Translations under genes and position numbers: made by a program
Shown here: positions 7,331 to 15,850 of the stretch, piece after piece
Position numbering within the stretch: the stretch's first letter is position 1
Layout: every line of letters starts with the position of its first letter
From: Caulobacter sp. X
Lineage (GTDB): Bacteria > Pseudomonadota > Alphaproteobacteria > Caulobacterales > Caulobacteraceae
Length of the DNA: 64,000 nucleotides
Reading direction: 5' to 3'
Assembly: GCF_002742635.1 (NCBI RefSeq)
Contig: NZ_PEGF01000001.1
Location: 620,001-684,000, forward strand
The notes under the pieces: generated by a model
Seen by the model: the letters and a program-made list of their open reading frames with translations, nothing else
What the model was told of the DNA's origin: nothing
Database searches by the model: none

Positions 7331-8020
7331 CTAGAACCGCAGGCCCTTCATCACCCAGTAGGTCAAAGCCGCCGCGACAAGGGCGATCAAAAGCGCCAAC
7401 CATGGCGGCGCGAAGGCCAACTGCGGATCGGCATCCAATCGTCGCCGCCCGGTGACCATCGGGCGGATCAGGTTCGAGCGCTTGTAGACAAGGTAGAAGA
7501 CGACGGCCGCCACATGCGCGAGCACCAGCGCCTGGATGGCCGTAAAGCTCCAGTCATGCCACTGGGCGAACTGGCGGCCTGTCTCGAAGCTGACCCGATC
7601 GGCCAGCGGACCGGACTCCAGGCCGTCGATGTCGACCGAGAACAGCCCCGTCACCACCTGGGTGACGATGGCCGCCAGCAAGGCCAGGACACTGAGAGCC
7701 CCGACCGGATTGTGCCCCGGCGTCGACGACGGCGTCCGATCACCCAGCGTGCGGGCGTAGGCCAGCACCGTCCTCGGCCCCTTCACGAACTGCGAGAACC
7801 GCGCGCTCTGGCTGCCCACCACGCCCCAGATCAGCCGGAAGGTGATCAGGGCCAGAACAGAATAGCCGGACCAGCGGTGCCAATCCATGTGTCCCGTGCT
7901 GGCCGACCACCAGGAAAAGCCGATCAGCCCGACCAGCGCCCAATGGGTCAGGCGCGTAGGCGCGTCCCAGAGCTTGAAGCCACGCTGTCTGGGCGCGATC
8001 GAGGGAGCGTCCGAGGACAT
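7331..8020 (-). CDS. Cytochrome b561-type membrane cytochrome b
   Basis: 229 aa from the ATG at 8020, 4 nt after the stop of the cytochrome c gene. Four membrane helices are visible. Probable haem-ligand histidines occur in LTHWALVGLIGFSWW, HMDWHRWSG, WHDWSFTAIQ and LVLAHVAAVVFY. This is the di-haem cytochrome b561 (Ni/Fe-hydrogenase type) family, which passes electrons from quinol to a partner cytochrome c. Together with the adjacent c'-type cytochrome it probably forms a small periplasmic electron-transfer pair. The final acceptor is unknown. Confidence 0.85.
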   Translation of the reverse strand: MSSDAPSIAPRQRGFKLWDAPTRLTHWALVGLIGFSWWSASTGHMDWHRWSGYSVLALITFRLIWGVVGSQSARFSQFVKGPRTVLAYARTLGDRTPSSTPGHNPVGALSVLALLAAIVTQVVTGLFSVDIDGLESGPLADRVSFETGRQFAQWHDWSFTAIQALVLAHVAAVVFYLVYKRSNLIRPMVTGRRRLDADPQLAFAPPWLALLIALVAAALTYWVMKGLRF

Positions 8021-8024
8021 AGGG

Positions 8025-8513
8025 TTAGTTCCGCGGCACGCGGAAGGACTCGTGGCAGCTCTTGCACGAGGCGCCGACCGCGCGGGACTGGCCGCGCACG
8101 CCGTCCAGATCGCCGGCGGCCGCCAGTTGCTGCAGGCGGGACACCTCAAGCTGGGCGCGGTTGATCGCGGCCGAGAACTTGGCCGGATCCGTCCACACCT
8201 CGGGCTTGGCGTCGGTCGGCAGCTTGGACTCCGGTCCGCTGCCCTTGGGGAACCACGAGGGGATCTGCGTGGTGAGCGTCTTCAGCTTGGCGGCGTTGTC
8301 GGCGATCAGCTTGCGGTCGGGCGCGTCTTTCTTCAGCTCGTCCGAGATGGCCTTGTTGGCGGCTCCGATCTGCTTGAAGTTGTCATGCCTGGCCTTGATG
8401 GCCTTGCCCGCCGGGGTGTTGGGCAGGTTTCCGGGCTCATGGGCCACCGCGCCCGTCGCCATCATGATCCCCGCGACGATGCCGAAGGTCGCGGCTTTGC
8501 TCATCAGCGTCAT
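8025..8513 (-). CDS. Cytochrome c'-type haem protein
   Basis: 162 aa with a signal peptide (MSKAATFGIVAGIMMATGAVA, then HEPGN). A four-helix-bundle body carries a single C-terminal CKSCH haem-binding motif at about residues 152-156 (GASCKSCHESFR). The C-terminal haem site and lack of an N-terminal one define class II cytochrome c. It is periplasmic and transfers electrons or binds NO. GGGAGG stands 8 nt before the ATG. It is first in a two-gene operon with the cytochrome b. Confidence 0.9.
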   Translation of the reverse strand: MTLMSKAATFGIVAGIMMATGAVAHEPGNLPNTPAGKAIKARHDNFKQIGAANKAISDELKKDAPDRKLIADNAAKLKTLTTQIPSWFPKGSGPESKLPTDAKPEVWTDPAKFSAAINRAQLEVSRLQQLAAAGDLDGVRGQSRAVGASCKSCHESFRVPRN

Positions 8514-8646
8514 GCTCTCTGCCTCCCAGTGATTCCTGGGCGAGTATGGCGCCGTCCGGCGGCCGCGACTGCCTGTTCGTGGCTCATGACGCCAAATTCC
8601 GCGCCTCCCGCCGCTTCAGAACACAGACGCCGCGCCGACGCTGTCG

Positions 8647-9924
8647 CTAGCAGCTCTCTTCCAACAGGCGCCGCACGGCTTGGAACACGGCCTCTACGGG
8701 CTTGGCCTCCACACAGCGCGCGTCGTCGATCGCCGCGTGATGAAGACGATGGGCGCCGAAGATCCCGGCGACGCGCCGATAGCCGGCGGCCGCGATATGG
8801 GCGAGCTCTCCGGTGGTCCCAGCGCCAAGCGCATAGGGGGCCTCCAGCCCGGGAAGGCCCGAGAAGGCGACGCGACAGGCCGGGACAAGCTCGCTGCTGG
8901 CCATCAGGAAGCGCTGCGGATCGGCGCTGGGCAAGGGCGCCAGACGCCCGCCCAGTTCGTGCCAATCGCGCGCGGCGACATTGGCGCCCAGGTGAAACCA
9001 GAGACGAGTCTGGTCCGGCGGTGGCGCGGCCGCCTCGAGCAGGTGCTGCGCGCCAAGGTTTTCGTACTCGTGGCCGCTGTTGCTGACGAAGGCCAGATCA
9101 ACCGGCAGGTTGGACCGGCTGGCCCAATCGGCCAGCATCATCCAGGCCGCGACGCCAGGCCCGCGCTCCCCAGCGCAGGTGAACCAGCCGGAACGCGGGG
9201 TGGAGACCACGAGCCATTGACCATGACCGCGGTCTCGCCGCCCGATCAGGTTGAAGCTGGGGCGCCGCCCGCCCCGCCCGGTGATCTTCAGAACGCCGGC
9301 GGCGCCCGACTTGGCCGCCGCGATCAGCGCCGGCGCATCCTTCGGCGCCAGCGTCGCCACCGGCGAGTTGAACAGCGGCGTTCGACCATCGGCGTTGAGC
9401 GCCAAGGCCTCGCCGCTGGGACCGGTGGTGATCAGGACGACCGCCTGCGCGCCGGCGCTCAAGGCCGCTTGGACGGGCCCTCGCACGGCGGGCGACACCG
9501 CGCTGCTCCAGCGCGCGTAGGGCAGTGCGATGAGGACGATCGCGCCGTCGGCCGCCGCCGCCGCGTCTTCCGGCGCGCGGACAACGACCCGTCCCCCTAT
9601 GCCGTCGGAGCCCGTGGGCGTGACGATCGCCTGGGGTACGACCGCGGCGCGCGCGTCTCCGACCTGGAGCCAAGCCTCGTCGACCTCGAAGAAGGGTGCG
9701 TCGAACGCCTGGCGTTCGACCACAAGCCCGCGAGCCTCAAGCCAAGCGGCCATCCACTCGCCGCAGGCTATGTCCCCGGGCCCGCCGCTCGCCTTTCCGC
9801 CGAAGGCCACATAGCGCTCGAGCAGCTCGGCGGCGGATGGCGCGCTCTGCGCCGCCCAGGCCGTACTGGTCGCCACGCCGGCGGCCAGCGGCGTCGCCAG
9901 CAGAGATCTGCGCGTGGGCGTCAT
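8647..9924 (-). CDS. Secreted M28-like aminopeptidase homologue, active site degenerate
   Basis: 425 aa from the ATG at 9924, preceded by a strong AGGAGAGGGGG site. The N-terminus MTPTRRSLLATPLAAGVATSTAWA is a Sec or Tat-like signal. An inserted PA-like region spans about residues 90-205. An M28 fold then follows: LVVSTPRSGWFTCAGERGPG takes the place of the HxD...GAxD metal-binding stretch. VSNSGHEYENLGAQHLLE takes the place of the EE...GS stretch, and a late HRLHHAAIDD follows. The usual metal-ligand His/Asp at the first site are not visible, so catalysis is doubtful. It is last in the sulfatase operon. Confidence 0.7.
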   Translation of the reverse strand: MTPTRRSLLATPLAAGVATSTAWAAQSAPSAAELLERYVAFGGKASGGPGDIACGEWMAAWLEARGLVVERQAFDAPFFEVDEAWLQVGDARAAVVPQAIVTPTGSDGIGGRVVVRAPEDAAAAADGAIVLIALPYARWSSAVSPAVRGPVQAALSAGAQAVVLITTGPSGEALALNADGRTPLFNSPVATLAPKDAPALIAAAKSGAAGVLKITGRGGRRPSFNLIGRRDRGHGQWLVVSTPRSGWFTCAGERGPGVAAWMMLADWASRSNLPVDLAFVSNSGHEYENLGAQHLLEAAAPPPDQTRLWFHLGANVAARDWHELGGRLAPLPSADPQRFLMASSELVPACRVAFSGLPGLEAPYALGAGTTGELAHIAAAGYRRVAGIFGAHRLHHAAIDDARCVEAKPVEAVFQAVRRLLEESC

Positions 9925-9982
9925 CGGTCCCCCTCTCCTGGTCGCGGCCGGCCAAAGGGGGCCGGCTCTCGACGGCTTGACC

Positions 9983-11458
9983 TCAGTTGAACAGCTGCAC
10001 CTTGCGTCCGTCGACCTCGGAGCGGAACTGCCGTCGGCTGGTGAACATCGGCTCGATATTGGCCTTGTCCCAGGCGGCGAAGTCTTTCGAAAGGCGCGCC
10101 ACCACTTCAGGATGGGCGCTGGCCAGATCGTGCTTCTCGCCCGGATCCTTCGAGACGTCGAACAGCAGCGTCCACTGGCCCAGCGGCGAGACCTGCGCCT
10201 TGACGCCATCGGGCGTCGGCGAGCCCAGCACGTTGGTCATGTCATCGACCGTGTCGGACTTGTTGACCACCAGCAGCTTCCAGTTTCCTTCGCGCACGGC
10301 GTGATTGGGTCCCATGCGCCAGTAGAACGCCCGCTCCACCGGCTTGGCGGTCGGCGCGAGCGCCGAGGCGATGTCGCGTCCTTCGACGCCCGTGGGCGCC
10401 TTCACACCCGCCAGGTGCGCGACCGTGGGCAGGATGTCGAGGGTCGAGACGGGCCGGCTGGAGACCATCCCCGGCGAGATACGGCCGGGCGCCGAGATGA
10501 TGAAGGGCACGCGCACCCCGCCCTCCCAGGGGAAGGCCTTGTAGCCCGACAACGGTGCGTTGGAGCAGGCGCCGCGGATGTAGTTGGGGCAGCCATTGTC
10601 GCTGAGGAAGAAGACCACCGTGTCGCGTTCCAGATCCTCGTCCGCCAGAGCCTTGCGCAACCGGCCGATATTGTCGTCCAGCGACGCGACCATCGCCGCG
10701 TAGAGCCGCTGGTGGGGCGAGGCGATGTGGGCGTAGCGGTCGGTATAGGCCTTGGGCGCCTGCAGCGGGGTGTGAGGGGCGTTATAGGCCAGGTAGAGGA
10801 AGAAGGGCTGGCGGCGATGGGACTTGATGAAGCCTATGGCTTCGTCGGTGAACACGTCGGTCAGGTAACCGCCCTGCTCGACGACCGTTCGTCCGCGCAC
10901 GATCGGAAAGCGCGCGCGGGTCATGGCGCCGTCGGCCCCGGTGTCGGCCTGCAGACCGCTTTCCGACGGATCCTTGAAGTAGCTGGCGGCTCCGCCCAGG
11001 AAGCCGAAGAAGCTATCGAAACCCCGGTCGAGCGGGTGGAAGCCCGGCGCCTGGCCGATGTGCCACTTGCCCACCATCGCGGTCGCATAGCCGGCGGACT
11101 TCATCACCTGGGCGATGCTGGTCTCACTGACGGGCACACCCGTCTGCTCGTCACGCCCGACGGGATTGAATTCAAAGCCGAAGCGGGCCTGATGGCGTCC
11201 GCTGATCAGGCCCGCGCGCGAGGGCGCGCAGACCGCCGCGGTCGCATAGCCGGCGGTAAAGCGCACGCCCGAGGCGGCCAGCGCGTCGATGTTGGGCGTG
11301 TCGATCACCTTGCCGCCATAGGCGCCCAGATCGCCATAGCCAAGATCGTCGGTCAGGATGACGATGACATTGGGCGCGCGCGGCTTCGCGGGTGAGGAAA
11401 AGCCCGTCGTGGCGAGGCCGACCAAGCAGGCCGCGAAGGCAAGGATCCAGCGCTTCAT
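9983..11458 (-). CDS. Secreted type I sulfatase (arylsulfatase A-like)
   Basis: 491 aa from the ATG at 11458, which overlaps the upstream hydrolase stop as ATGA. There is a signal peptide of about 20 residues. The sulfatase signature CAPSRAGLISGR holds Cys77, which is oxidised to formylglycine. Metal ligands are seen in LTDDLGYGD (D37, D38) and FLSDNGCPN, and KWHIGQAP holds the conserved lysine/histidine. The enzyme would release sulfate from an organic sulfate ester in the periplasm. Activity needs a formylglycine-generating enzyme, not seen in this window. Genes around it suggest a dedicated substrate imported by the TonB receptor at 12492-14936. Confidence 0.92.
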   Translation of the reverse strand: MKRWILAFAACLVGLATTGFSSPAKPRAPNVIVILTDDLGYGDLGAYGGKVIDTPNIDALAASGVRFTAGYATAAVCAPSRAGLISGRHQARFGFEFNPVGRDEQTGVPVSETSIAQVMKSAGYATAMVGKWHIGQAPGFHPLDRGFDSFFGFLGGAASYFKDPSESGLQADTGADGAMTRARFPIVRGRTVVEQGGYLTDVFTDEAIGFIKSHRRQPFFLYLAYNAPHTPLQAPKAYTDRYAHIASPHQRLYAAMVASLDDNIGRLRKALADEDLERDTVVFFLSDNGCPNYIRGACSNAPLSGYKAFPWEGGVRVPFIISAPGRISPGMVSSRPVSTLDILPTVAHLAGVKAPTGVEGRDIASALAPTAKPVERAFYWRMGPNHAVREGNWKLLVVNKSDTVDDMTNVLGSPTPDGVKAQVSPLGQWTLLFDVSKDPGEKHDLASAHPEVVARLSKDFAAWDKANIEPMFTSRRQFRSEVDGRKVQLFN

Positions 11459-12489
11459 GGGCTCTCCGCGGGTCGGATGGGGGTGGCAGCGCCGCAGGCC
11501 TTGGCCTTCACATAGGCCTCCCCCATCGGCGCGAGGATCTTGGGCAGGTCGCACAGGCTTTTGGCCGCCGCGGTGTCACCCCGAAGGTAGGCGCGCCAGA
11601 AGGCCAGCGTCTCCTCGACGATCACCCGCATTTGGCCTGCGTCAGTAGGTTTTGGCGCACCCATGGACTGGCGTCGTCCGGTGTAGACGCCATGGTCGCC
11701 GTCGCGCAGCACGATCAGGAACTGATCGGCGCCCGTGATCTCCTGAAACGGAATGGTCCGCTCCCAGGGCGTCTTTTCCAGATCAATCGCGGTGCGGTCG
11801 AGCGTGCCGGTGAAGTGCAACATCGGCGTATGGATCTGAGCGAACGCGGTGTTGGCCCCGCCCTGCCGAGGCTTGTTGGGGCTGTAGACAATGGCCGCCT
11901 TGATCCGAGGCTCGCGGAAGGCGCCGTCCGGCGCGCCCGGCAGGACCTGCCCGACGGCGACCAGCGTGGCGAGCGCGCCGAAGGAATGACCGCTCATGCC
12001 GATGCGCGAAAGATCCAGCTTGCCGGCCAGAACGCCGCCAGGCGCGTTCATGCGCGTGAGCTGGTCCAGCGCGAAGGGGATGTCCCCAAACCGGTTGGCG
12101 GCCGCGTCGGGCGCCAGCTTGCCCAGCAGTCCGGCTTCCTCGCCGGGACGAAATCCCGCCAGGATGGCGGTGTCCGAGCCGGGATGCTGCAGGGCCGCCA
12201 CCGCGAAGCCCGCCTCGGCAAGCGCCTGGAGGATATAGGTGGAGCCCTCTCGCGATCCGCCCAATCCATGGGAGTGGACGATCAACGGAAAAGGCCCCGG
12301 GCCGGCGGGCACGTAGAGCTTGTAAGGCACTTCACGCCCGCCGCGCGCCGGGTCAGTCCACTCGCCGTAAGAAATGCTGGGCTTGGCCGCCGCCGCGCTC
12401 GCCACGTCCCGCGCCGCCGCAAGGCTCGGCGCGGCCGTCCCCAGCGCCAGGGCCGCCATGGCCGCGCGAGCCGAGCGACTCCAGGCCAT
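11455..12489 (-). CDS. Secreted alpha/beta hydrolase (dienelactone-hydrolase/PAF-AH-like)
   Basis: 344 aa from the ATG at 12489. That start is chosen because GGGAG lies 8 nt upstream and it follows the receptor stop by 2 nt; an ATG at 12504 would overlap the receptor. A signal peptide (MAWSRSARAAMAALALGTA) precedes an alpha/beta-hydrolase domain. It has the oxyanion region VHSHGLGGSREG, the nucleophile elbow IGMSGHSFGAL, an acid-region LHFTGTLDRTA and the catalytic His in RDGDHGVYTG. It is a probable periplasmic esterase or lactonase acting with the sulfatase. Confidence 0.85.
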   Translation of the reverse strand: MAWSRSARAAMAALALGTAAPSLAAARDVASAAAAKPSISYGEWTDPARGGREVPYKLYVPAGPGPFPLIVHSHGLGGSREGSTYILQALAEAGFAVAALQHPGSDTAILAGFRPGEEAGLLGKLAPDAAANRFGDIPFALDQLTRMNAPGGVLAGKLDLSRIGMSGHSFGALATLVAVGQVLPGAPDGAFREPRIKAAIVYSPNKPRQGGANTAFAQIHTPMLHFTGTLDRTAIDLEKTPWERTIPFQEITGADQFLIVLRDGDHGVYTGRRQSMGAPKPTDAGQMRVIVEETLAFWRAYLRGDTAAAKSLCDLPKILAPMGEAYVKAKACGAATPIRPAESP

Positions 12490-12491
12490 GG

Positions 12492-14936
12492 CTAGAACTC
12501 CCATCCCAGCTCGACCCCGATCACCCGCGGGTCGGTGTAGAACTCGTTCGCGCTGACGATGTTGGCCAGATAGGTCTTGTCGCCGAGGTTGCGGCCAAAG
12601 ACCGAGAACCTCAGGCGTTCGGAGCGCACGCCGATCCGCGCGTCGATCAGGCCATAGCCTTGGTACGAGCGGCTGTTGTCGGGGTTCTCATAGCCGCCGT
12701 CGGCCATCTGCAGGCCCGCCGAGGCGAAGCCGCGCCAGGCGCCGCCCACGGGGAAGGTATAGGTGGCGTTCAGCGCGAACTGATAGTCGCGCAGGCGCGG
12801 CACGGCCTTGCCGCTCAGGTCGGCGTCATCGGGAAGCCCATCGCCGTTCAAGTCGAGCTTGGCCTTGGCGCCGTCTTCGAACTTGCCTTTCTGCCCGCTG
12901 AGGCTGGCGCTGAGGGTCAGGTCCGTCGCGCCGAGCAGGAACCGGCGACGGGCCTCGATCTCGTAGCCGGCCACGTGGGCGTCGCCGGCGTTCTGCAGAA
13001 TGAAGCCGCGCGAAAGCGAACTTGGCGCACTGACCACCTGAACATTGTTGGTCCAGGTGTAATACACGGCCGCCGACAGCTGGACGCCCTTCCAGCGTCC
13101 CTTGGCGCCCGCCTCGTAGGAGTAGGCGTATTCGGGATCATAGAGCAGTTGCTGGGCGATCTGGGCGCGGACGGTCGTCGGCGGCAGATTGCTGTTGAAG
13201 CCGCCCGGGCGATAGCCCGTGGCGAAGCGGCCATAGACATTGGCGCCGTTGTCGAAGCGGTGACGCAGGGTGACCGTCGGGGTCACGAAGGTCCAGCGGC
13301 GTTCGGCCTCGACACGGGCGGTCTCATTGCCGGCCGCGCAAGCCGTCCCTGTCACGTTGGGCGGACAGAATTCGACCGAGCTGGCCGGCAGCGGACCCGT
13401 CGCGCCATCCGGATCGACCGTGACCACGGCCATCAGGCCCGCCGGCGTCGCGCCGCTCCCAAAGAAGGCCAAAGGATCCTTGGCGTAGCGTTCGAACCAG
13501 AACGACTTCTTGTCGCGCTGCAGGCGCGCTTCAACGCCCAGGGTCGTGGCGTCCGTAAGCTTGTATTCGAGGCTGCCAAACAGCGACGGCGACTTCAGCT
13601 CTTCGGAGAAAGCGTCGTGATTGACCGAAAGACGAGCGGACGAACGCACGCTTGCGGAATTTCCTGTTAGGGCCCCGGCCTGGCCGACCACGCAACCGGC
13701 GGCGACCGACTGGAGAGCGCCCGAATAGGCGGGGCAGAGATAGGGGTCGATGACGACATCGTCGCTGGTGGACAAAAACTCGACGCCCGCCAGCCAGGTG
13801 AGACGGCCCTCGCCCTTGGAGCTCAGATAGGCCTGGGCGACAAAGCGGCTGTAGTCCTCGAACTGGCCCACGGTGTAGTCCGGGGTGAGCACCGCCGCGC
13901 CGGGGGCGACATCTATGCCCGACTGGCCCGCATAGTGATCATTGTCCTCGTTGGTCCGCCCCGCGTCGCGCGTCTTCCAGCCGACCTTGGTCGTGAAGTC
14001 CGCGAAGCCGAAGTCGCGCTTGGCCGTCAGATAGACCGAGTCCTCGGTGATCTTGGCGCGTCCCTCGCGATCGAGATCCGCCCGGGTCCAGCGCGAGGCG
14101 TCCAGCACCGAGCCGTCGACACGCGCGGCGCGGCGAGCCAGACTCGAAAAGGCCGGCGTGTCGCTCTCGTAGCGCTCGTAGGTCAGGTCGACCGTGGTCG
14201 CCGAGTCCGGCGTCCACCGCAGCCCCGCGCGCAGACCCTTATAGGTCTGCCAGTCCACCTCATGACCGGTCGTTTCGTTGGTGATGAAGCCGCCGTTCTG
14301 GTCGTCGTAGAGCCCCGCCACGCGAAGGGCCAGCTTGTCGGCGGCCAGCGGCAGGTTCACGACCCCTTCGATCGAGGCGCGCTCGGGCTGGCTATAGCGA
14401 GCGGTGAGCGAACCGCCGAGGGTCTGGTCCGGCGCGTGGGCCACGACATTGACCGCGCCGCCCACGGAGTTGCGGCCATAGAGCGCCCCTTGCGGCCCCC
14501 GCAACACCTCGATCCGCTCGATGTCCAGCAGGTCGATACGGCTCAGGGATCGACCGCCAAAGCCGCCGCCGGCGTTATAGAGCCCATCCTTGTAAAGGCC
14601 CGTGGCGGCCTCGGAAAAGCCCAGACGGCCGCTGCCTTGCCCACGGATCGAGATGTCCTGGAGATATTCCGGCCCAGAGGTGACCAAGGTGGCGCTGGGC
14701 GCCTGGCGCAAATAGTCCTTCATGCCGTCGAGCACGAGATTGCGGCGCTCCTCGGCGGTGATCGCCGAAATGGCCGCCGGCACCTCCACAAGGGTCTCGC
14801 TGCGCTTGCGCGCGGTCACGACGATCTCATCGAGCGCCTGGGCGTCCGACTGCTGGGCCCATGACACCGCCGGCGTTGTCGCCAGCGCCAAACCCACGGC
14901 GGTCATCAGACCGCGCCGTCCCATTCCACGCCGCAT
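12492..14936 (-). CDS. TonB-dependent receptor of the sulfatase locus
   Basis: 814 aa. A signal peptide (ends VSWAQQ) is followed by a TonB-box-like DEIVVTARKR and a plug domain with VEVPAAISAI, ISIRGQG and the conserved ERIEVLRGPQGALYGRNSVGG. A 22-strand beta-barrel follows, ending GVELGWEF with a terminal aromatic. It imports a substrate across the outer membrane using TonB/ExbBD energy. Co-location with a hydrolase, a sulfatase and an M28-like protein suggests a sulfated or esterified organic ligand; the identity is inferred only. It heads the operon and has a candidate GntR operator at 14988-15003. Confidence 0.93.
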   Translation of the reverse strand: MRRGMGRRGLMTAVGLALATTPAVSWAQQSDAQALDEIVVTARKRSETLVEVPAAISAITAEERRNLVLDGMKDYLRQAPSATLVTSGPEYLQDISIRGQGSGRLGFSEAATGLYKDGLYNAGGGFGGRSLSRIDLLDIERIEVLRGPQGALYGRNSVGGAVNVVAHAPDQTLGGSLTARYSQPERASIEGVVNLPLAADKLALRVAGLYDDQNGGFITNETTGHEVDWQTYKGLRAGLRWTPDSATTVDLTYERYESDTPAFSSLARRAARVDGSVLDASRWTRADLDREGRAKITEDSVYLTAKRDFGFADFTTKVGWKTRDAGRTNEDNDHYAGQSGIDVAPGAAVLTPDYTVGQFEDYSRFVAQAYLSSKGEGRLTWLAGVEFLSTSDDVVIDPYLCPAYSGALQSVAAGCVVGQAGALTGNSASVRSSARLSVNHDAFSEELKSPSLFGSLEYKLTDATTLGVEARLQRDKKSFWFERYAKDPLAFFGSGATPAGLMAVVTVDPDGATGPLPASSVEFCPPNVTGTACAAGNETARVEAERRWTFVTPTVTLRHRFDNGANVYGRFATGYRPGGFNSNLPPTTVRAQIAQQLLYDPEYAYSYEAGAKGRWKGVQLSAAVYYTWTNNVQVVSAPSSLSRGFILQNAGDAHVAGYEIEARRRFLLGATDLTLSASLSGQKGKFEDGAKAKLDLNGDGLPDDADLSGKAVPRLRDYQFALNATYTFPVGGAWRGFASAGLQMADGGYENPDNSRSYQGYGLIDARIGVRSERLRFSVFGRNLGDKTYLANIVSANEFYTDPRVIGVELGWEF

Positions 14937-14987
14937 GAGCGCCTCCCCGCGATTTTATCGTTGCGGGAAAGCTCCAGCCGCCAGCGC

Positions 14988-15003
14988 CAATTGTCAAACA
15001 ATT
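14988..15003. promoter_or_regulatory. Candidate GntR/FCD operator before the TonB receptor
   Basis: CAATTGTCAAACAATT contains the inverted repeat AATTGT-CAA-ACAATT. It is AT-rich in a GC-rich region and lies 52 nt upstream of the receptor start, just after the GntR gene. A related sequence occurs in the GntR/DUF1254 intergenic region (15769-15784). Binding is inferred. Confidence 0.5.
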
Positions 15004-15018
15004 TTTTGAAACGGCCGA

Positions 15019-15720
15019 TTAATCGCCGATCGACTCAAGATGTAACGCCGACGCCAAGGACCGACGGGTGATCATCACGATCATCCGGGCCGCGGCGGCG
15101 GCGATCTCGGGATGGCGATCCTTGACCGCCGAGACCAGGATCCGGTGCGCCGAGAGAGACTGCTGCTCAGACTGCGAGGTCCCGGGCTTGAGAAGACGTT
15201 GCTGCCAGAGCGCCAGATTGCCGACCTGGGTCAGCATGCGGTAGGCCAGGACGCTGCCCGAGTATCGCCCCACCAGTTGCCCCAGGCCGAACGAAAGCGT
15301 GTAGAGCTCGGTGCGATCGGCGTCGCGCGTCACCGCCGCCTCTATGGCTTCAAGCATGCCATCCAGCCGCGGGATCAAGCGATCTGGAAAGCGCTGGGCC
15401 GAAAGGCGCGCGCACTGGGCGTACATTTCCTCAAGCAGGCTGAAGATATCCAGCAGCTCTTCGGAGCCCACCGAGACCACCTGCGCGCCGCGCCAGGGCT
15501 GCATCTCGACGAACCCCGCGCGCGCCACGCTGCGCAGAGCCTCGCGGACCGAGGCGCGGCTCACGCCATGGCGCGCCGAGACCTCCTGTTCGCGCAGCCA
15601 GGCGCCCGGCGGATAGTGATTGTCGATAATCTCACGAATGAGGGTTTCAGACAGGCGCGCGTCCAGCGTCTGATCACTCTTGCGCCGCACCCGCGGCGCG
15701 CCCGACCTGACCTCGTCCAT
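15019..15720 (-). CDS. GntR-family transcriptional regulator (FCD subfamily)
   Basis: 233 aa. The N-terminal winged helix (LSETLIREIIDNHYPPGAWL, then REQEVSARHGVSRASVREALRS) is the GntR DNA-binding domain. The all-helical C-terminal part (residues 95-225) is an FCD ligand-binding domain of the FadR/VanR type. It usually represses nearby catabolic genes and is released by a carboxylate ligand. The gene precedes the sulfatase-locus receptor on the same strand and faces the DUF1254 gene. Similar sequences at 14988-15003 and 15769-15784 make it the likely local regulator of both sides. Confidence 0.9.
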   Translation of the reverse strand: MDEVRSGAPRVRRKSDQTLDARLSETLIREIIDNHYPPGAWLREQEVSARHGVSRASVREALRSVARAGFVEMQPWRGAQVVSVGSEELLDIFSLLEEMYAQCARLSAQRFPDRLIPRLDGMLEAIEAAVTRDADRTELYTLSFGLGQLVGRYSGSVLAYRMLTQVGNLALWQQRLLKPGTSQSEQQSLSAHRILVSAVKDRHPEIAAAAARMIVMITRRSLASALHLESIGD

Positions 15721-15768
15721 CCGACCTCCCTCAGTTGACGTTACAGTAAGCCAGAAGCTCGCAAAACG

Positions 15769-15784
15769 GAACGTCAGACAATTG
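15769..15784. promoter_or_regulatory. Candidate GntR/FCD operator between the GntR gene and the DUF1254 gene
   Basis: Read on the minus strand it is CAATTGTCTGACGTTC, which shares CAATTGTCnnAC with the site at 14988-15003. A second related half, GTTGACGTT, lies at 15734-15742. The position fits regulation of the divergent DUF1254 gene and autoregulation. The assignment is inference. Confidence 0.45.
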
Positions 15785-15850
15785 CCAATCTTGATCGGGA
15801 TGAATTAGGGTCCTCCCAACGGCGTCGAAGAGCGCCTTTGGGAGGAGAGG

